Assembly: GCF_006717045.1 (NCBI RefSeq)
Contig: NZ_VFPH01000001.1
Span: 496,001-560,000 of the forward strand
Direction of reading: 5' to 3'
DNA from: Pseudonocardia cypriaca
GTDB taxonomy: Bacteria > Actinomycetota > Actinomycetes > Mycobacteriales > Pseudonocardiaceae
DNA: 64,000 nucleotides
The translations under genes and the position numbers were made by a program. Shown one piece after another: positions 52,873 through 61,328 of this stretch (within the stretch, counting starts at the first letter, position 1; each line of letters starts with the position of its first letter). Below the pieces are notes generated by a model that ran no database searches, was not told where the DNA came from, and saw nothing but the letters and a program-made list of their open reading frames with translations.

Positions 52873-54216
52873 TCACCGAGGGGCCCGCTCCAGCTCGGGC
52901 GTCGCCGTCTCGAGGGGGACGTTCGGGCCCCGCACCAGCCCCAGCTGCACGGTCTGGCGGGGCAGCACCGCGTCGAGGAGCCAGTCGGCGGCGGTACGGG
53001 CGCGGTTGGTCGGCATCGACAGCAGGTGGTAGCCGCGGGTCACGGCCTTCGCCGGCAGCCCCGCCAGCGGCACGTGCAGCGGGTTGGCCGCCGCCTCGCG
53101 CCCGCCCAGCTCGACGACGAACCCGAGGTCGTGGTGGCGGTAGCGGCGCGGCGTCCCGTGCCCGAGGGACGCGGCGACGTTGCGTGCGGCGAGCTTGCCC
53201 TGCCGCGTCGCGTGCTGCGCGGTCATCGCCGTGACCTCGCCCGGACGGGTCAGGTCGGGCACGGCGGCCGCGTCGCCGCATGCGAACACGTCGGGGTGGT
53301 CGGGGACGGTGAGCTGCGGGTCGACGACGAGCCGCCCCTTCTGCGTCCGGAGGCCGATGCCGTCGACGAGCGGGTCGGGCCGCACCCCGACGCACCACAC
53401 CAGCGTGCGGGTGGGCACCTCCTCGCCGGTCGTGAGGCACACGTGCTCGTGGGTGGCCTCCTGCACCGACTGACCCGTGCGCACCTCGACCCCGCGCTCG
53501 CGCAGCACCCGGTCGGCGGTGCGGGACAGGCGGTGGTCGAGCTCGGGCAGCACGCGCTCGGCAAGGTCGACCAGCAGCCAGCGCACCGGCTGGTCGCGCA
53601 GTGCGGCGTGCTGGCGCACCAGCGCGTCGGTGAGGAGCGGGCCCTGCGCCGCGACCTCGGTGCCGGTGTAACCCGCGCCGACCACGACGAACGTGCAGCG
53701 CGCCTCCCGCTCCCGCGGATCATCGGCGGTGGCGGCCAGCTCGATCTGGCGGGTGATGTGGTCGCGCAGGTAGAGCGCCTCCCGGATGCCGCGGAAGCCG
53801 TGCGCGTGCTCGGCGACCCCGGGGATGGGGAGCAGCTTGTTGACGCTGCCCGCGGCCAGCACGAGCCGGTCGTAACCCAGCTCGTGGCGGCCGCCTTCCG
53901 GGTCGCTCCAGCCGACCCGCCGCTCGGCCAGGTCGACGGCGTCGACCTCCCCGAGCACCACCCGCACCCCGGGCAGGGTGGCCGCGAGCGGCACCGTGAT
54001 GCGGCGCGGCTCGATCACCCCGGCCGCGACCTCCGGCAGCAGGGGCAGGTAGAGGAAGTAGTCGGTCGGGTTGATCAGCACGATCTCGGCCGTGTCGCCG
54101 ACCCGCTTCGCGAGCGAGCGCGCGGCGCTGTGCCCGGCGAACCCGCCTCCGACGATCACGACCCGTGGACGGGAGCCCGGCTGTGCCGGTCCCGGATTCG
54201 TCGACGCCATGGCCAT
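52873..54216 (-). CDS. NDH-2-like NAD(P)/FAD-dependent oxidoreductase
   Basis: A 447-residue flavoprotein of the type II NADH dehydrogenase/sulfide:quinone reductase group. FAD loop VVIVGGGFAGHSAARSLA, second nucleotide loop FVVVGAGYTGTEVAAQG, and FACGDAAAVPDLT near the C-terminal FAD site. The NPTDYFLYLPLLPEVAAG segment is typical of NDH-2 proteins. Likely passes electrons from NADH to quinone at the membrane. It starts MAMASTN at 54216; a second ATG lies 6 bp later. The gene stands alone. Confidence 0.87.
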   Translation of the reverse strand: MAMASTNPGPAQPGSRPRVVIVGGGFAGHSAARSLAKRVGDTAEIVLINPTDYFLYLPLLPEVAAGVIEPRRITVPLAATLPGVRVVLGEVDAVDLAERRVGWSDPEGGRHELGYDRLVLAAGSVNKLLPIPGVAEHAHGFRGIREALYLRDHITRQIELAATADDPREREARCTFVVVGAGYTGTEVAAQGPLLTDALVRQHAALRDQPVRWLLVDLAERVLPELDHRLSRTADRVLRERGVEVRTGQSVQEATHEHVCLTTGEEVPTRTLVWCVGVRPDPLVDGIGLRTQKGRLVVDPQLTVPDHPDVFACGDAAAVPDLTRPGEVTAMTAQHATRQGKLAARNVAASLGHGTPRRYRHHDLGFVVELGGREAAANPLHVPLAGLPAKAVTRGYHLLSMPTNRARTAADWLLDAVLPRQTVQLGLVRGPNVPLETATPELERAPR

Positions 54217-54317
54217 CGCCTACCCGCGGCGCCCGACCGGCAAGCACCGCCTCCAGCGCCGACTACCCTCTGTCGCTGGCGCCCTGATCGGACGGCGTCA
54301 GACGGGAGTGCAGCAGC

Positions 54318-55145
54318 ATGTGGACCCTCTCCGGCTTCGCCGACGAGATCTCCCCCGACCTCGATGAGCAGTGCCGGGTCCTCGCCGACCTCGGGATCCG
54401 CCACATCGAGTTCCGCAGCGCATGGGACAGGAACGTCCTCGACCTCGACGACGACCAGCTGGAGACGGTGCGGGCGACGCTCGAGCGCGCCGGCATCGGC
54501 ACCTCCTCGGTCGGCTCCCCGATCGGCAAGATCGGGGTGCTCGACGACTTCGACGCCCACCTGGTGCGCATGCGCCGCGCCCTCCACGTGGCCCGGGTGC
54601 TGCAGGCGCCCTACATCCGGCTCTTCTCCTTCTTCATCCCCAAGGGCGACGACCCGCACACGCACCGTGACGAGGTGCTGCGCCGGATGAGCGCGCTCGC
54701 CGCCGAGGCCGAGGGCCACGACGTCGTGCTGCTGCACGAGAACGAGAAGGAGATCTACGGCGACACCCCGCAGCGCTGCCTCGACCTCCTGGAGTCGGTC
54801 GGTTCGCCGAAGCTGCGGCTGGCCTGGGACCCGGCCAACTTCGTGCAGGTCGGCGTCACGCCGTTCACCGACGGCTACGCGAACCTGCGCCCGTACCTGG
54901 AGTACCTCCAGGTGAAGGACGCGCTGCTGGCCGACGGCACCGTCGTGCCGGCGGGGGAGGGCGACGGCGAGGTCGAGGCCACGGTGCGCGCGCTCGTCGC
55001 CGACGGCTACGACGGGTTCTGCTCGATGGAGCCGCACCTCGCTCTCGCCGGTTCGCTCGGCGGGTTCTCCGGCGAGGACCACTTCCGCCGGGCGACCACC
55101 GCGTTCACGCAGATCCTGGACAAGGTGGGGGTGGAGTACCGGTGA
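54318..55145 (+). CDS. Sugar phosphate isomerase/epimerase (xylose isomerase-like TIM barrel)
   Basis: A 275-residue AP-endonuclease-2-type TIM barrel: TLSGFADEISPDLDEQCRVL, IRHIEFRSAW, LLHENEKEIYGDTPQRCLDLL, LRLAWDPANFVQVG and LEYLQVKDALL give the metal-binding Glu/Asp/His positions of sugar epimerases such as inosose isomerases. Its TGA overlaps the GTG of the Gfo/Idh gene, so the two probably process the same sugar or cyclitol. Confidence 0.88.
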   Translation: MWTLSGFADEISPDLDEQCRVLADLGIRHIEFRSAWDRNVLDLDDDQLETVRATLERAGIGTSSVGSPIGKIGVLDDFDAHLVRMRRALHVARVLQAPYIRLFSFFIPKGDDPHTHRDEVLRRMSALAAEAEGHDVVLLHENEKEIYGDTPQRCLDLLESVGSPKLRLAWDPANFVQVGVTPFTDGYANLRPYLEYLQVKDALLADGTVVPAGEGDGEVEATVRALVADGYDGFCSMEPHLALAGSLGGFSGEDHFRRATTAFTQILDKVGVEYR

Positions 55146-56263
55146 CCGTCCGGTTCGCGGTGGTCGGCTGCGGGGTGATCGGCGCGCTGCACGCCGAGGT
55201 GCTCGCCGCGGGCGAGGACACCGCCGTCAGCGTGCTGGTCGACACCGATCCGGCAGCGGCCGAGTCGGTGGCGGTCCGGCTCGGCGGCGCGACGCCGATC
55301 ACGACTTCCCTCGACGCGGCACTGGCTCGCGACGACGTCGACGCGGTGGCGATCTGCGTGCCCAGCGGGGCCCACGCGCAGATCGCGGTGGCGGCCCTGG
55401 AAGCGGGCCGGCACGTGGTGGTGGAGAAGCCGGTCGACGTCACGATCGAGGCGGCCGCGCCGATCGTGGCGGCCGCGGCGGCTGCGCCGGCGGGCACCGT
55501 GGCCACGGTGATCAGCCAGCACCGCTTCGACCCGGCCAGCGTCGTGGTGCGCGACGCGATCACCGCGGGCCGGTTCGGCCGGGTCACGTCCGCCGTCGCG
55601 ACGGTGTCGTGGTGGCGCAGCCAGAGCTACTACGACTCCGGGGCGTGGCGCGGCACGTGGGAGCTCGACGGTGGCGGCGCTCTGATGAACCAGGGCGTGC
55701 ACACCGTCGACCTGCTGCTCTGGTTCCTCGGCACGCCCGTCGAGGTGACGGCGCACACCGGGCTGCTCGCGCACGAGCGGGTCGAGGTGGAGGACACGGT
55801 CGCCGCCGTCGTGCGGTTCGAGTCCGGCGCGCTCGCCACCCTGCACGCCACCACGGCCGCCTACCCCGGCCTCTCCGTCCGGCTGCAGGTGCTCGGCGAC
55901 GCCGGCTCGGCCGTGATCGACGACGACCGGCTCCGCTATTTCCACAGCAAGGAGCTCGCGGCCGCCGAGGCAGCGGGCGACGCCGGGGTGAGCGACAACC
56001 AGGGCGACCGCTCCGACCAGACCGCGCTCGTCCTCCCGGCCGACGAGGAGCACGACCCGGCCCACGGCCCGATGTTCACCGGGCACGCCCGGCAGTACCG
56101 CGACATCGTCGACGCGATCCGCACCGGCCGCCGTCCCGGCGTCACGCTCGACGACGCGCTGCTCGCGCTGGCCACCGTGCGGGCGGTGTACGAGTCGGCC
56201 CGAACGGGCGGCCCGGTCCGGGTGACCGACCTGCTCGCGGCGGTGCGCGTACCCGCCCCGTAG
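55142..56263 (+). CDS. Gfo/Idh/MocA-family oxidoreductase
   Basis: A 373-residue NAD-dependent dehydrogenase. Rossmann loop VVGCGVIGALHAEVLAAGE, VAICVPSGAHAQIAVAALEAGRHVVVEKPVDV with the catalytic Lys in EKP, and GGGALMNQGVHTVDLLLWFLG with the usual His/Asp pair. GTG start at 55142 in a GTGA overlap with the isomerase gene. The pair resembles inositol or uncommon-sugar catabolic modules; the exact substrate is unknown. Confidence 0.9.
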   Translation: MTVRFAVVGCGVIGALHAEVLAAGEDTAVSVLVDTDPAAAESVAVRLGGATPITTSLDAALARDDVDAVAICVPSGAHAQIAVAALEAGRHVVVEKPVDVTIEAAAPIVAAAAAAPAGTVATVISQHRFDPASVVVRDAITAGRFGRVTSAVATVSWWRSQSYYDSGAWRGTWELDGGGALMNQGVHTVDLLLWFLGTPVEVTAHTGLLAHERVEVEDTVAAVVRFESGALATLHATTAAYPGLSVRLQVLGDAGSAVIDDDRLRYFHSKELAAAEAAGDAGVSDNQGDRSDQTALVLPADEEHDPAHGPMFTGHARQYRDIVDAIRTGRRPGVTLDDALLALATVRAVYESARTGGPVRVTDLLAAVRVPAP

Positions 56264-56267
56264 CGGA

Positions 56268-57092
56268 TCAGCGGCCGGCGAGCAGCCACCGCTGCAGGAT
56301 CGCCGTGAGGGTGGCGGGCGCCTCGAGCTGGATCAGGTGCCCGACACCCTCGACGACGTGCAGCTGCGCGCCGGGGATGAGCGCGGCGAGGCGGCGGCCC
56401 TGCTCCACGGGGAGCCAGGGGTCGGCACCACCCCACACGACCGTGACCGGCAGGTCGATCTCCGGGTACCGCGGCTCCACCTCGTCGGTGAACCGTTCGT
56501 CGGCCTGCGCCATCTGGCGGTAGAGGGCCGCCTGCCCCGCATCGCTCAGCCAGGGGCGGACCAGCATCTCCTCCTCCGCGGGGGCGAGGGGGCGGGCACC
56601 GGCGCCGCGCACGTACTGCCGGACCAGCCCTTCGTGGATGGCCGCCGGGATCCGCGTGAACACGTCGACGTTGTCGCGGACCAGCCGGAGGAACTCCGTG
56701 CCCCACGGCGCGAGCGCCACGGCGTCGACGAGCGCGAGCGACCGGTACCTCGCGCCGTGCAGCAGGTGGGCGCGCAGCGCGACCACGCCGCCGTAGTCGT
56801 GGGCGACGACGTGCGGTGCCTCGAGGTCCCACTCCGCCAGCAGCGCTGCGAGGAGCTCCCCCTGCGTCCCCAGCGACACGTCCTGGCCGTCGGCCATCGT
56901 CGACGTCCCGTACCCGGGCATGTCCCACAGGTGCACGGTGAACTCCGCGGACAGCGCGTCGGCGATCGGCTCCCACAGCGCCGACGACCACGGCGTGCCG
57001 TGGCAGAAGACGACGGCCGGGCCGGAACCGCGGCGCGACCAGCGGACCTCGTTGCCGCGCCAGGTGAAGATCTCGGTCAGCACGACGTCCAC
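56268..57092 (-). CDS. Alpha/beta-fold hydrolase
   Basis: A 274-residue hydrolase: oxyanion loop FCHGTPWSSALWEPIA, nucleophile in VAHDYGGVVALR (Asp, as in haloalkane dehalogenase/epoxide-hydrolase-like enzymes, not Ser), VWGGADPWLPVEQG and a catalytic His in EGVGHLIQLEAP. A cap region lies at ~140-200. GTG 57092 is used as start; GTG 57083 is an alternative. It is divergent from a TetR regulator across a perfect operator palindrome, so it is likely under that repressor. Confidence 0.87.
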   Translation of the reverse strand: MDVVLTEIFTWRGNEVRWSRRGSGPAVVFCHGTPWSSALWEPIADALSAEFTVHLWDMPGYGTSTMADGQDVSLGTQGELLAALLAEWDLEAPHVVAHDYGGVVALRAHLLHGARYRSLALVDAVALAPWGTEFLRLVRDNVDVFTRIPAAIHEGLVRQYVRGAGARPLAPAEEEMLVRPWLSDAGQAALYRQMAQADERFTDEVEPRYPEIDLPVTVVWGGADPWLPVEQGRRLAALIPGAQLHVVEGVGHLIQLEAPATLTAILQRWLLAGR

Positions 57093-57100
57093 GCTAGGCC

Positions 57101-57118
57101 CTGTACCAAGTGGTACAG
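57101..57118. promoter_or_regulatory. TetR-type operator
   Basis: CTGTACCA-AG-TGGTACAG, a perfect 18-bp palindrome (2-nt centre) in the 34-bp spacer between the divergent hydrolase (start 57092) and TetR gene (start 57127). Its position, just upstream of both starts, fits a repressor that controls both. Confidence 0.75.
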
Positions 57119-57126
57119 TCTCGCGC

Positions 57127-57678
57127 GTGGAAGGGGACGCGAAGGCGGCGCTGCTGGCGTCCGCGATCGCCCACCTCGCCGAGCACGGCCTCGGTGGCGC
57201 CACGCTCCGCAGCATCGCCTCCGCGATCGGCACCAGCCACCGGATGCTGATCTACCACTTCGGTTCCCGGGACGGGCTGCTGCTCGCGATCGTGCGCGCC
57301 GTCGAGGAGCAGCAGCGAGCCGCGATGGCCGAGCTCGCCGCCGACCCGGGCGCGTCGGCGCCCGACCTGTCCCGGCGAATGTGGGAGCGCGTCGCCGACG
57401 CCCGGTTGCACCCGCACGAGCGGCTGTTCTTCGAGCTGTACGGCCGCGCGCTGCAGGGTGACCCGGGCGCGGCGCCGATGCTGACGTGGGTCGTACCGGC
57501 GTGGCTCGACCAGCTCACCGCGTTGCTCACCGACCGCGGGATGCCCGTCGACCAGGCCCGGGCCACCGCGCGCCTCGGCCTCGCGACCGTACGCGGGCTG
57601 CTGCTCGACCTGCTGGCCACCGGCGACCGCGCGGGCGCGGACGATGCCGTCGAGCTGTTCATCAGGAGGCTGACATGA
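57127..57678 (+). CDS. TetR-family transcriptional regulator
   Basis: A 183-residue regulator: AKAALLASAIAHLAEHGLGGATLRSIASAIGTSHRMLIYHFGSRDGLL is the TetR helix-turn-helix, split here in two quoted pieces of the same region: ATLRSIASAIGTS and MLIYHFGSRDGLL carry the recognition helix. The ligand domain includes RLFFELYGRALQGDPGA. GTG start at 57127, 9 bp after the operator palindrome, so the message is nearly leaderless. Coupled to an SRPBCC protein by ATGA. Confidence 0.88.
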   Translation: MEGDAKAALLASAIAHLAEHGLGGATLRSIASAIGTSHRMLIYHFGSRDGLLLAIVRAVEEQQRAAMAELAADPGASAPDLSRRMWERVADARLHPHERLFFELYGRALQGDPGAAPMLTWVVPAWLDQLTALLTDRGMPVDQARATARLGLATVRGLLLDLLATGDRAGADDAVELFIRRLT

Positions 57679-58118
57679 GGACCCAGCGGATCGCCGCCGA
57701 GGCGACCACGGAGGCAACTCCCGAGGAGGTCTGGCACTTGCTGTCCGACCGGTCCACGTGGCCGAGCTGGTCGCCGCTCGGGTCGCACGCCGGCGTCTCG
57801 CCGGGCGCGGACGGCGACCCGGACGGGGTCGGCGGCATCGCCGAGTTCGTGACCGGCCGCCACCGGGTGCGGGAGGAGATCGTGGAGCGGGAACCCCTCC
57901 ACCGGCTGAGCTACGCGCTGCTCTCCGGGCTGCCGCTGCGCGACTACCGGGCCGTCGTGGAGCTCACGCCATCCGGCGCGGGAACCCGCATCCGGTGGAG
58001 CTCGACGTTCGTCCCGGAGCGTCCCGGAACGGGCTGGATCTACCGGCTCGCCCTGACGCGGGTCCTCCGAGGCACGGTCACCGGGCTCGCAGCGGCGGCA
58101 CCGGCCCGCCGCCGCTGA
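57675..58118 (+). CDS. SRPBCC-family (START-like) protein
   Basis: A 147-residue helix-grip protein: RIAAEATTEATPEEVWHLLSD, WPSWSPLGSHAG, IVEREPLHRLSYALLSGLP and GAGTRIRWSSTFVP are typical of polyketide-cyclase-like SRPBCC proteins that bind a hydrophobic ligand. The start overlaps the TetR stop (ATGA), so it belongs to the same unit. Function unknown. Confidence 0.82.
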   Translation: MRTQRIAAEATTEATPEEVWHLLSDRSTWPSWSPLGSHAGVSPGADGDPDGVGGIAEFVTGRHRVREEIVEREPLHRLSYALLSGLPLRDYRAVVELTPSGAGTRIRWSSTFVPERPGTGWIYRLALTRVLRGTVTGLAAAAPARRR

Positions 58119-59012
58119 TCACTCCTCGTCGGCGGGTAGGTCGGTGCTCACCGGAGCCCAGCCGGCGCCGAGCTCGTGCATGCGGCGCAGCTCGGCGAGC
58201 CCCGCGAGCCAGCCCGCCTCGTGCTGGGCCGCGCTGTCCAGCTCGTCGTCGCCGAACCCGCTCTGCACGAACGTCAGGTGCGTTCCGCCCGCCGAGCCGG
58301 TGAGCTCCCACCGCACGACGGCGCCCGCCCCGTCGGCGTAGACGAGCACCTCGCCCGGTTCGAACTCGCTGATCTCGCCGTCGAGCCCGAACGAGATCCG
58401 CCCGCCGACCCGCGGGTCGATCTCGGGTGCCCAGCCGAACCAGCGCTCGACCTGCTCCGGGTCGACCAGCGACGCGAAGACGCGGTCCGGCGGGGCGGCG
58501 ATGTCGAGCTCCGCGCGGATCTCGCGCGAGCGGTCGGGGCCGAAGTCGGCCCGCAGGGTGGACGCGCGCCCGGCGAGGTGCTCGGCGAGCTCGACGAGGG
58601 CGAGGCCCCAGAACGTGTGCATGGAGTGGCGGCCGTCCCGGCGGCCCTGCGGGGCCATCAGCTCGTCGAGCGTCGGCATCCGGTCCTGGTGCAGCGTCAG
58701 CTCGGTGTGGCCACCGGACATCGCCAGCTCGATCCGGACCTCGGTCTCGATCCCGTCGAGCGTCCACGTGAACGCGAGCAGCCGGTCCGGTTCCGCCGTG
58801 ACGAGGCGGTGCCGCCCCCGCTCGCCCTGGGGCACGCCGCGGCCCCAGAACGCGAAGCACCCCGCATCGAGATCGACATCTGCGTCGTCCGCGAGCCACG
58901 CCCGCAGGGACGGCGGGGTGGTGAGCGCGTGGAACACGGTGGCCGGGGGCGCCGGGAGCCGGGCCTGGAGGCCGAGTGCGTGGCCTTCCGCGGTGGTGGT
59001 GGTGTCACTCAT
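58119..59012 (-). CDS. Tandem AHSA1/SRPBCC-domain protein
   Basis: A 297-residue protein of two helix-grip (AHSA1-like) domains: the first ~1-150 (LPAPPATVFHALTTPPSLRAWL, ELTLHQDRMP, FWGLALVELAEHL), the second ~155-290 (IAAPPDRVFASLVDPEQVERWFGW, THLTFVQSGFGDDEL). Such proteins are commonly partnered with ArsR regulators, as here: the ArsR gene at 59005 overlaps its start by 8 bp. Probably a ligand carrier or stress protein. Confidence 0.87.
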   Translation of the reverse strand: MSDTTTTAEGHALGLQARLPAPPATVFHALTTPPSLRAWLADDADVDLDAGCFAFWGRGVPQGERGRHRLVTAEPDRLLAFTWTLDGIETEVRIELAMSGGHTELTLHQDRMPTLDELMAPQGRRDGRHSMHTFWGLALVELAEHLAGRASTLRADFGPDRSREIRAELDIAAPPDRVFASLVDPEQVERWFGWAPEIDPRVGGRISFGLDGEISEFEPGEVLVYADGAGAVVRWELTGSAGGTHLTFVQSGFGDDELDSAAQHEAGWLAGLAELRRMHELGAGWAPVSTDLPADEE

Positions 59013-59565
59013 CGGGGCTCTCCTTGAGATAACAGGCCACGGCGAGCCGGAACACCTCGCCTTCGCTCCCGCCGTGGCGAGCGAACAGGTCCTGGAGCGT
59101 CGAGCGCAGGTCGTCGAGGAACGCCTTCCGGCTGCCCGGAGGCAGGCGGATCTCGCCGGAGACGCCGAGCGTGGAGAGATCGCCGACGGGCCTGCCCTCC
59201 AGCCGCACGAGGTCCGTCTGCACGTCCTCGACGAGGTTCAGCAGGTAGCCGAGGCTGAGCTGGTCCTGCGCGCCACGTCCGCCGATCGGGCCGACGAGGC
59301 GCGGGGAGAGCCAGTACGAGCGCGCGACCGCCTGGTAGATGCCCTCGGAGATGCCGTGGACGCGGCGCTCGTCCACCCGGTCGATCAGGCCGGCGTCACG
59401 CAGCCGTTGGACGTGGTAGTAGACGCGCTGCGCCGACTGCCCGAGCGCAGCGCCGACCTCCGTGCACGACCGCGGTTCGGCCAGCTGACGCAGCACCTCG
59501 ACCCGCTGGGGCTTGAACAGCGCCTCCGCCTGGTCGAACCGGTCGACCAACAACAACTCCTTCAT
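59005..59565 (-). CDS. ArsR-like helix-turn-helix regulator
   Basis: A 186-residue regulator: VLRQLAEPRSCTEVGAALGQSAQRVYYHVQRLRDAGLI is the winged-helix core (two joined pieces: RSCTEVGAALGQSAQ and YYHVQRLRDAGLI), followed by a ~100-residue helical sensor part. The sensor shape resembles PadR/UlaR-like effector domains more than metal sensors. The gene overlaps the downstream SRPBCC gene by 8 bp. It likely autoregulates from the AT-richer stretch at 59566-59600. Confidence 0.8.
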   Translation of the reverse strand: MKELLLVDRFDQAEALFKPQRVEVLRQLAEPRSCTEVGAALGQSAQRVYYHVQRLRDAGLIDRVDERRVHGISEGIYQAVARSYWLSPRLVGPIGGRGAQDQLSLGYLLNLVEDVQTDLVRLEGRPVGDLSTLGVSGEIRLPPGSRKAFLDDLRSTLQDLFARHGGSEGEVFRLAVACYLKESPDE

Positions 59566-59650
59566 GATGAGGAAAGTTTTGACGTAAAAGAGTTACTTGT
59601 CAACCGCTCCGGGTAGTCCCGATCATCGGCGCGGCAGATCGGAGGCGGCG

Positions 59651-60073
59651 ATGACGGCCACTGAGGTGCGCAAGCACGACGGTGAGATGCCGTCGAGCGT
59701 GACCGGGAAGCTGTCGATCTTCGACCGGTTCGCGTCGGCGGTGAACGAGTTCGTGTCCCGGCCCTGGTTCTTCGTGTTCTGCGTGCTGCTCGTCGTGCTC
59801 TGGGCACCGTCGTTCGTGGTGCTGCCGAGCATCGACACCTGGCAGCTGATCATCAACACGGCCACGACGATCGTGACGTTCCTGCTGGTGGCACTGTTGC
59901 AGAACACCCAGAAGCGCGCCGACGACGCCGTGCAGAAGAAGCTGAACGCAATCGCCGACGGGCTGTCGGACCTGATGGACGAGCTCGCCGGTGACCACCC
60001 GGAGCTGCGCGACGACTGCGTGGAGCTGCGCAAGGCAGTGGGTCTGGAGGACCGGGAGAGCGCGGAGGACTGA
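59651..60073 (+). CDS. Low-affinity iron permease-like membrane protein
   Basis: A 140-residue protein with two membrane helices (WFFVFCVLLVVLWAPSFVVL and LIINTATTIVTFLLVALLQN) and the family pattern FDRFASAVNEFVSRPW and NTQKRADDAVQKKLNAI. It matches the low-affinity iron permease (Fet4-related) domain; transport has not been shown for the short bacterial forms. Start at 59651, where GGAGG lies 6 nt upstream; a longer frame from 59597 is less likely. Confidence 0.85.
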   Translation: MTATEVRKHDGEMPSSVTGKLSIFDRFASAVNEFVSRPWFFVFCVLLVVLWAPSFVVLPSIDTWQLIINTATTIVTFLLVALLQNTQKRADDAVQKKLNAIADGLSDLMDELAGDHPELRDDCVELRKAVGLEDRESAED

Positions 60074-60162
60074 CGCCGCCCTCGCGGTCCGACGCTTGCC
60101 TCGAAATGACGGGAACGCCTCCCTCGCTCTGCAAGAATCGGAGCTTCCAGGGAGGAGGGCCC

Positions 60163-60741
60163 GTGACGATCCAGCCGGTCGCCCCGCGACACCTGCTGAC
60201 AGTGGCCGAGTACCTCGAGATCGGAGAGATCGAGCTCGGCTACAGCGAGCTGGTGGAAGGGCGGTTGCTGATGTCGCCGAGCCCAGCGTTCGACCACAAC
60301 AACGCCGCCCTGGAGCTGGCTGTGGCCCTCCGGGCCCGGCTGCCCGAGGGTCTGCGGGTCGTCACGGATCTCGATGTCGACCTGCAGTTGGTGCCGCCGG
60401 ACGGGCCCGGCACCGTGCGCAGGCCGGACCTGCTCGTCGCCACCGAGGAGGCTCGCCTGCGGGTGCGTCACGAGGGGGGCGTGCTCCGGGCGTCCGAGGT
60501 CATCCTCGTTGTCGAGATCGTCTCGCCCGGATCGGCTCGTACCGACCACGTCCTCAAGCGCAGCGAGTACGCCGACGCCGGCATCCCGCACTACTGGATG
60601 GTGGACCCCGCCGAGCCGGTGTCGCTGCTGGCCTGCCACCAGGCCGGCGAGTTCGGCTACGCCGACGACGGCGTGGTGACCGGGACGTTCACGGCCACCG
60701 AGCCGTTCCCCGTCGAGGTCGATCTCCGCAGCTTGCGTTGA
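60163..60741 (+). CDS. Uma2-family PD-(D/E)XK endonuclease-like protein
   Basis: A 192-residue protein with the Uma2 (DUF820) layout: LTVAEYLEIGEIELGYSELVEGRLLMSPSP at the start (LVEGRLLMSPSP core), the acidic RRPDLLVATEEA strand, ILVVEIVSPGSARTDHVLKRSEYADAG (Glu...Lys pair) and HYWMVDPAE. These are nuclease-fold residues; a biological function is not known. GTG start at 60163 after GGAGGAG. Confidence 0.85.
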   Translation: MTIQPVAPRHLLTVAEYLEIGEIELGYSELVEGRLLMSPSPAFDHNNAALELAVALRARLPEGLRVVTDLDVDLQLVPPDGPGTVRRPDLLVATEEARLRVRHEGGVLRASEVILVVEIVSPGSARTDHVLKRSEYADAGIPHYWMVDPAEPVSLLACHQAGEFGYADDGVVTGTFTATEPFPVEVDLRSLR

Positions 60742-60905
60742 TCCGTCAGTCTTCTTCCGTCGGGTGCTTGACCCGATCTCCAGTCGGGACTACAGTTTCT
60801 GGCACGTTGCACGAGCTTCCGCGGAAGCACGAGTGACTCGGGAGGTGGTCGCCTGGACGGCAGTCGAGCATCAAGATCATCTATACCGTTGTCATGTTGA
60901 TCCAA

Positions 60906-60930
60906 GGGCCCGGTCGTGACGACCGGGCCC
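60906..60930. repeat. Perfect GC-rich hairpin upstream of the MerR-like gene
   Basis: GGGCCCGGTCGT-G-ACGACCGGGCCC, a 12-bp perfect inverted repeat with a 1-nt centre, 26 bp before the MerR-like start. It could act as an operator or as a terminator or RNA structure in the leader. The rest of the 215-bp spacer (60742-60956) shows nothing else clear. Confidence 0.5.
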
Positions 60931-60956
60931 GGTCATGTGTGGGGGAGGGTTCCTCG

Positions 60957-61286
60957 GTGGGAGTCGACCGGCTCGACGACGAGGACTACCCCGCGGTGAC
61001 CATGGGGCAGGCCGCGGAGCTGCTCGACGTGCAGCCGGCGTTCCTGCGCAGCCTGGACGCCGCGGGCGTCCTCACTCCCATGCGCTCCGGTGGCGGTCAC
61101 CGGCGCTACTCCCGGCGGCAACTGGTGCTCGCCACCCGGATGCGCGCCCTGTTCGACGAAGGGTTGAACCTCGACGCGGCGGCCCGGATCGTGGCGCTGC
61201 AGGACGACCTGAGTGCGGCTCGCGCCCGGATCGCGGAGCTGGAGTCCCGGCTCGGGGCGCGGAACGGCGACGGCCCCGACCGCTGA
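60957..61286 (+). CDS. MerR-family regulator (HspR-like)
   Basis: A 109-residue regulator: AVTMGQAAELLDVQPAFLRSLDAAG and GGHRRYSRRQLVLATRMRALFDEGLNLDAAARIVAL match the MerR/HspR winged helix, followed by a coiled coil (DDLSAARARIAELESRL). HspR proteins repress heat-shock genes; here a small heat-shock gene is convergent right after it. GTG start at 60957 with GGAGG upstream; an in-frame ATG at 60894 is possible. Confidence 0.83.
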   Translation: MGVDRLDDEDYPAVTMGQAAELLDVQPAFLRSLDAAGVLTPMRSGGGHRRYSRRQLVLATRMRALFDEGLNLDAAARIVALQDDLSAARARIAELESRLGARNGDGPDR

Positions 61287-61298
61287 CCGGTCGGGGCC
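61272..61298. terminator. Bidirectional terminator between MerR-like and hsp20 genes
   Basis: GGCCCCGACCG / CGGTCGGGGCC, a perfect 11-bp stem with a 5-nt loop across the stop of the regulator gene, 30 bp from the stop of the convergent Hsp20 gene. Serves either strand. Confidence 0.65.
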
Positions 61299-61328
61299 GC
61301 CAACTCGAACTGCGAACTGCGTGCGCTG

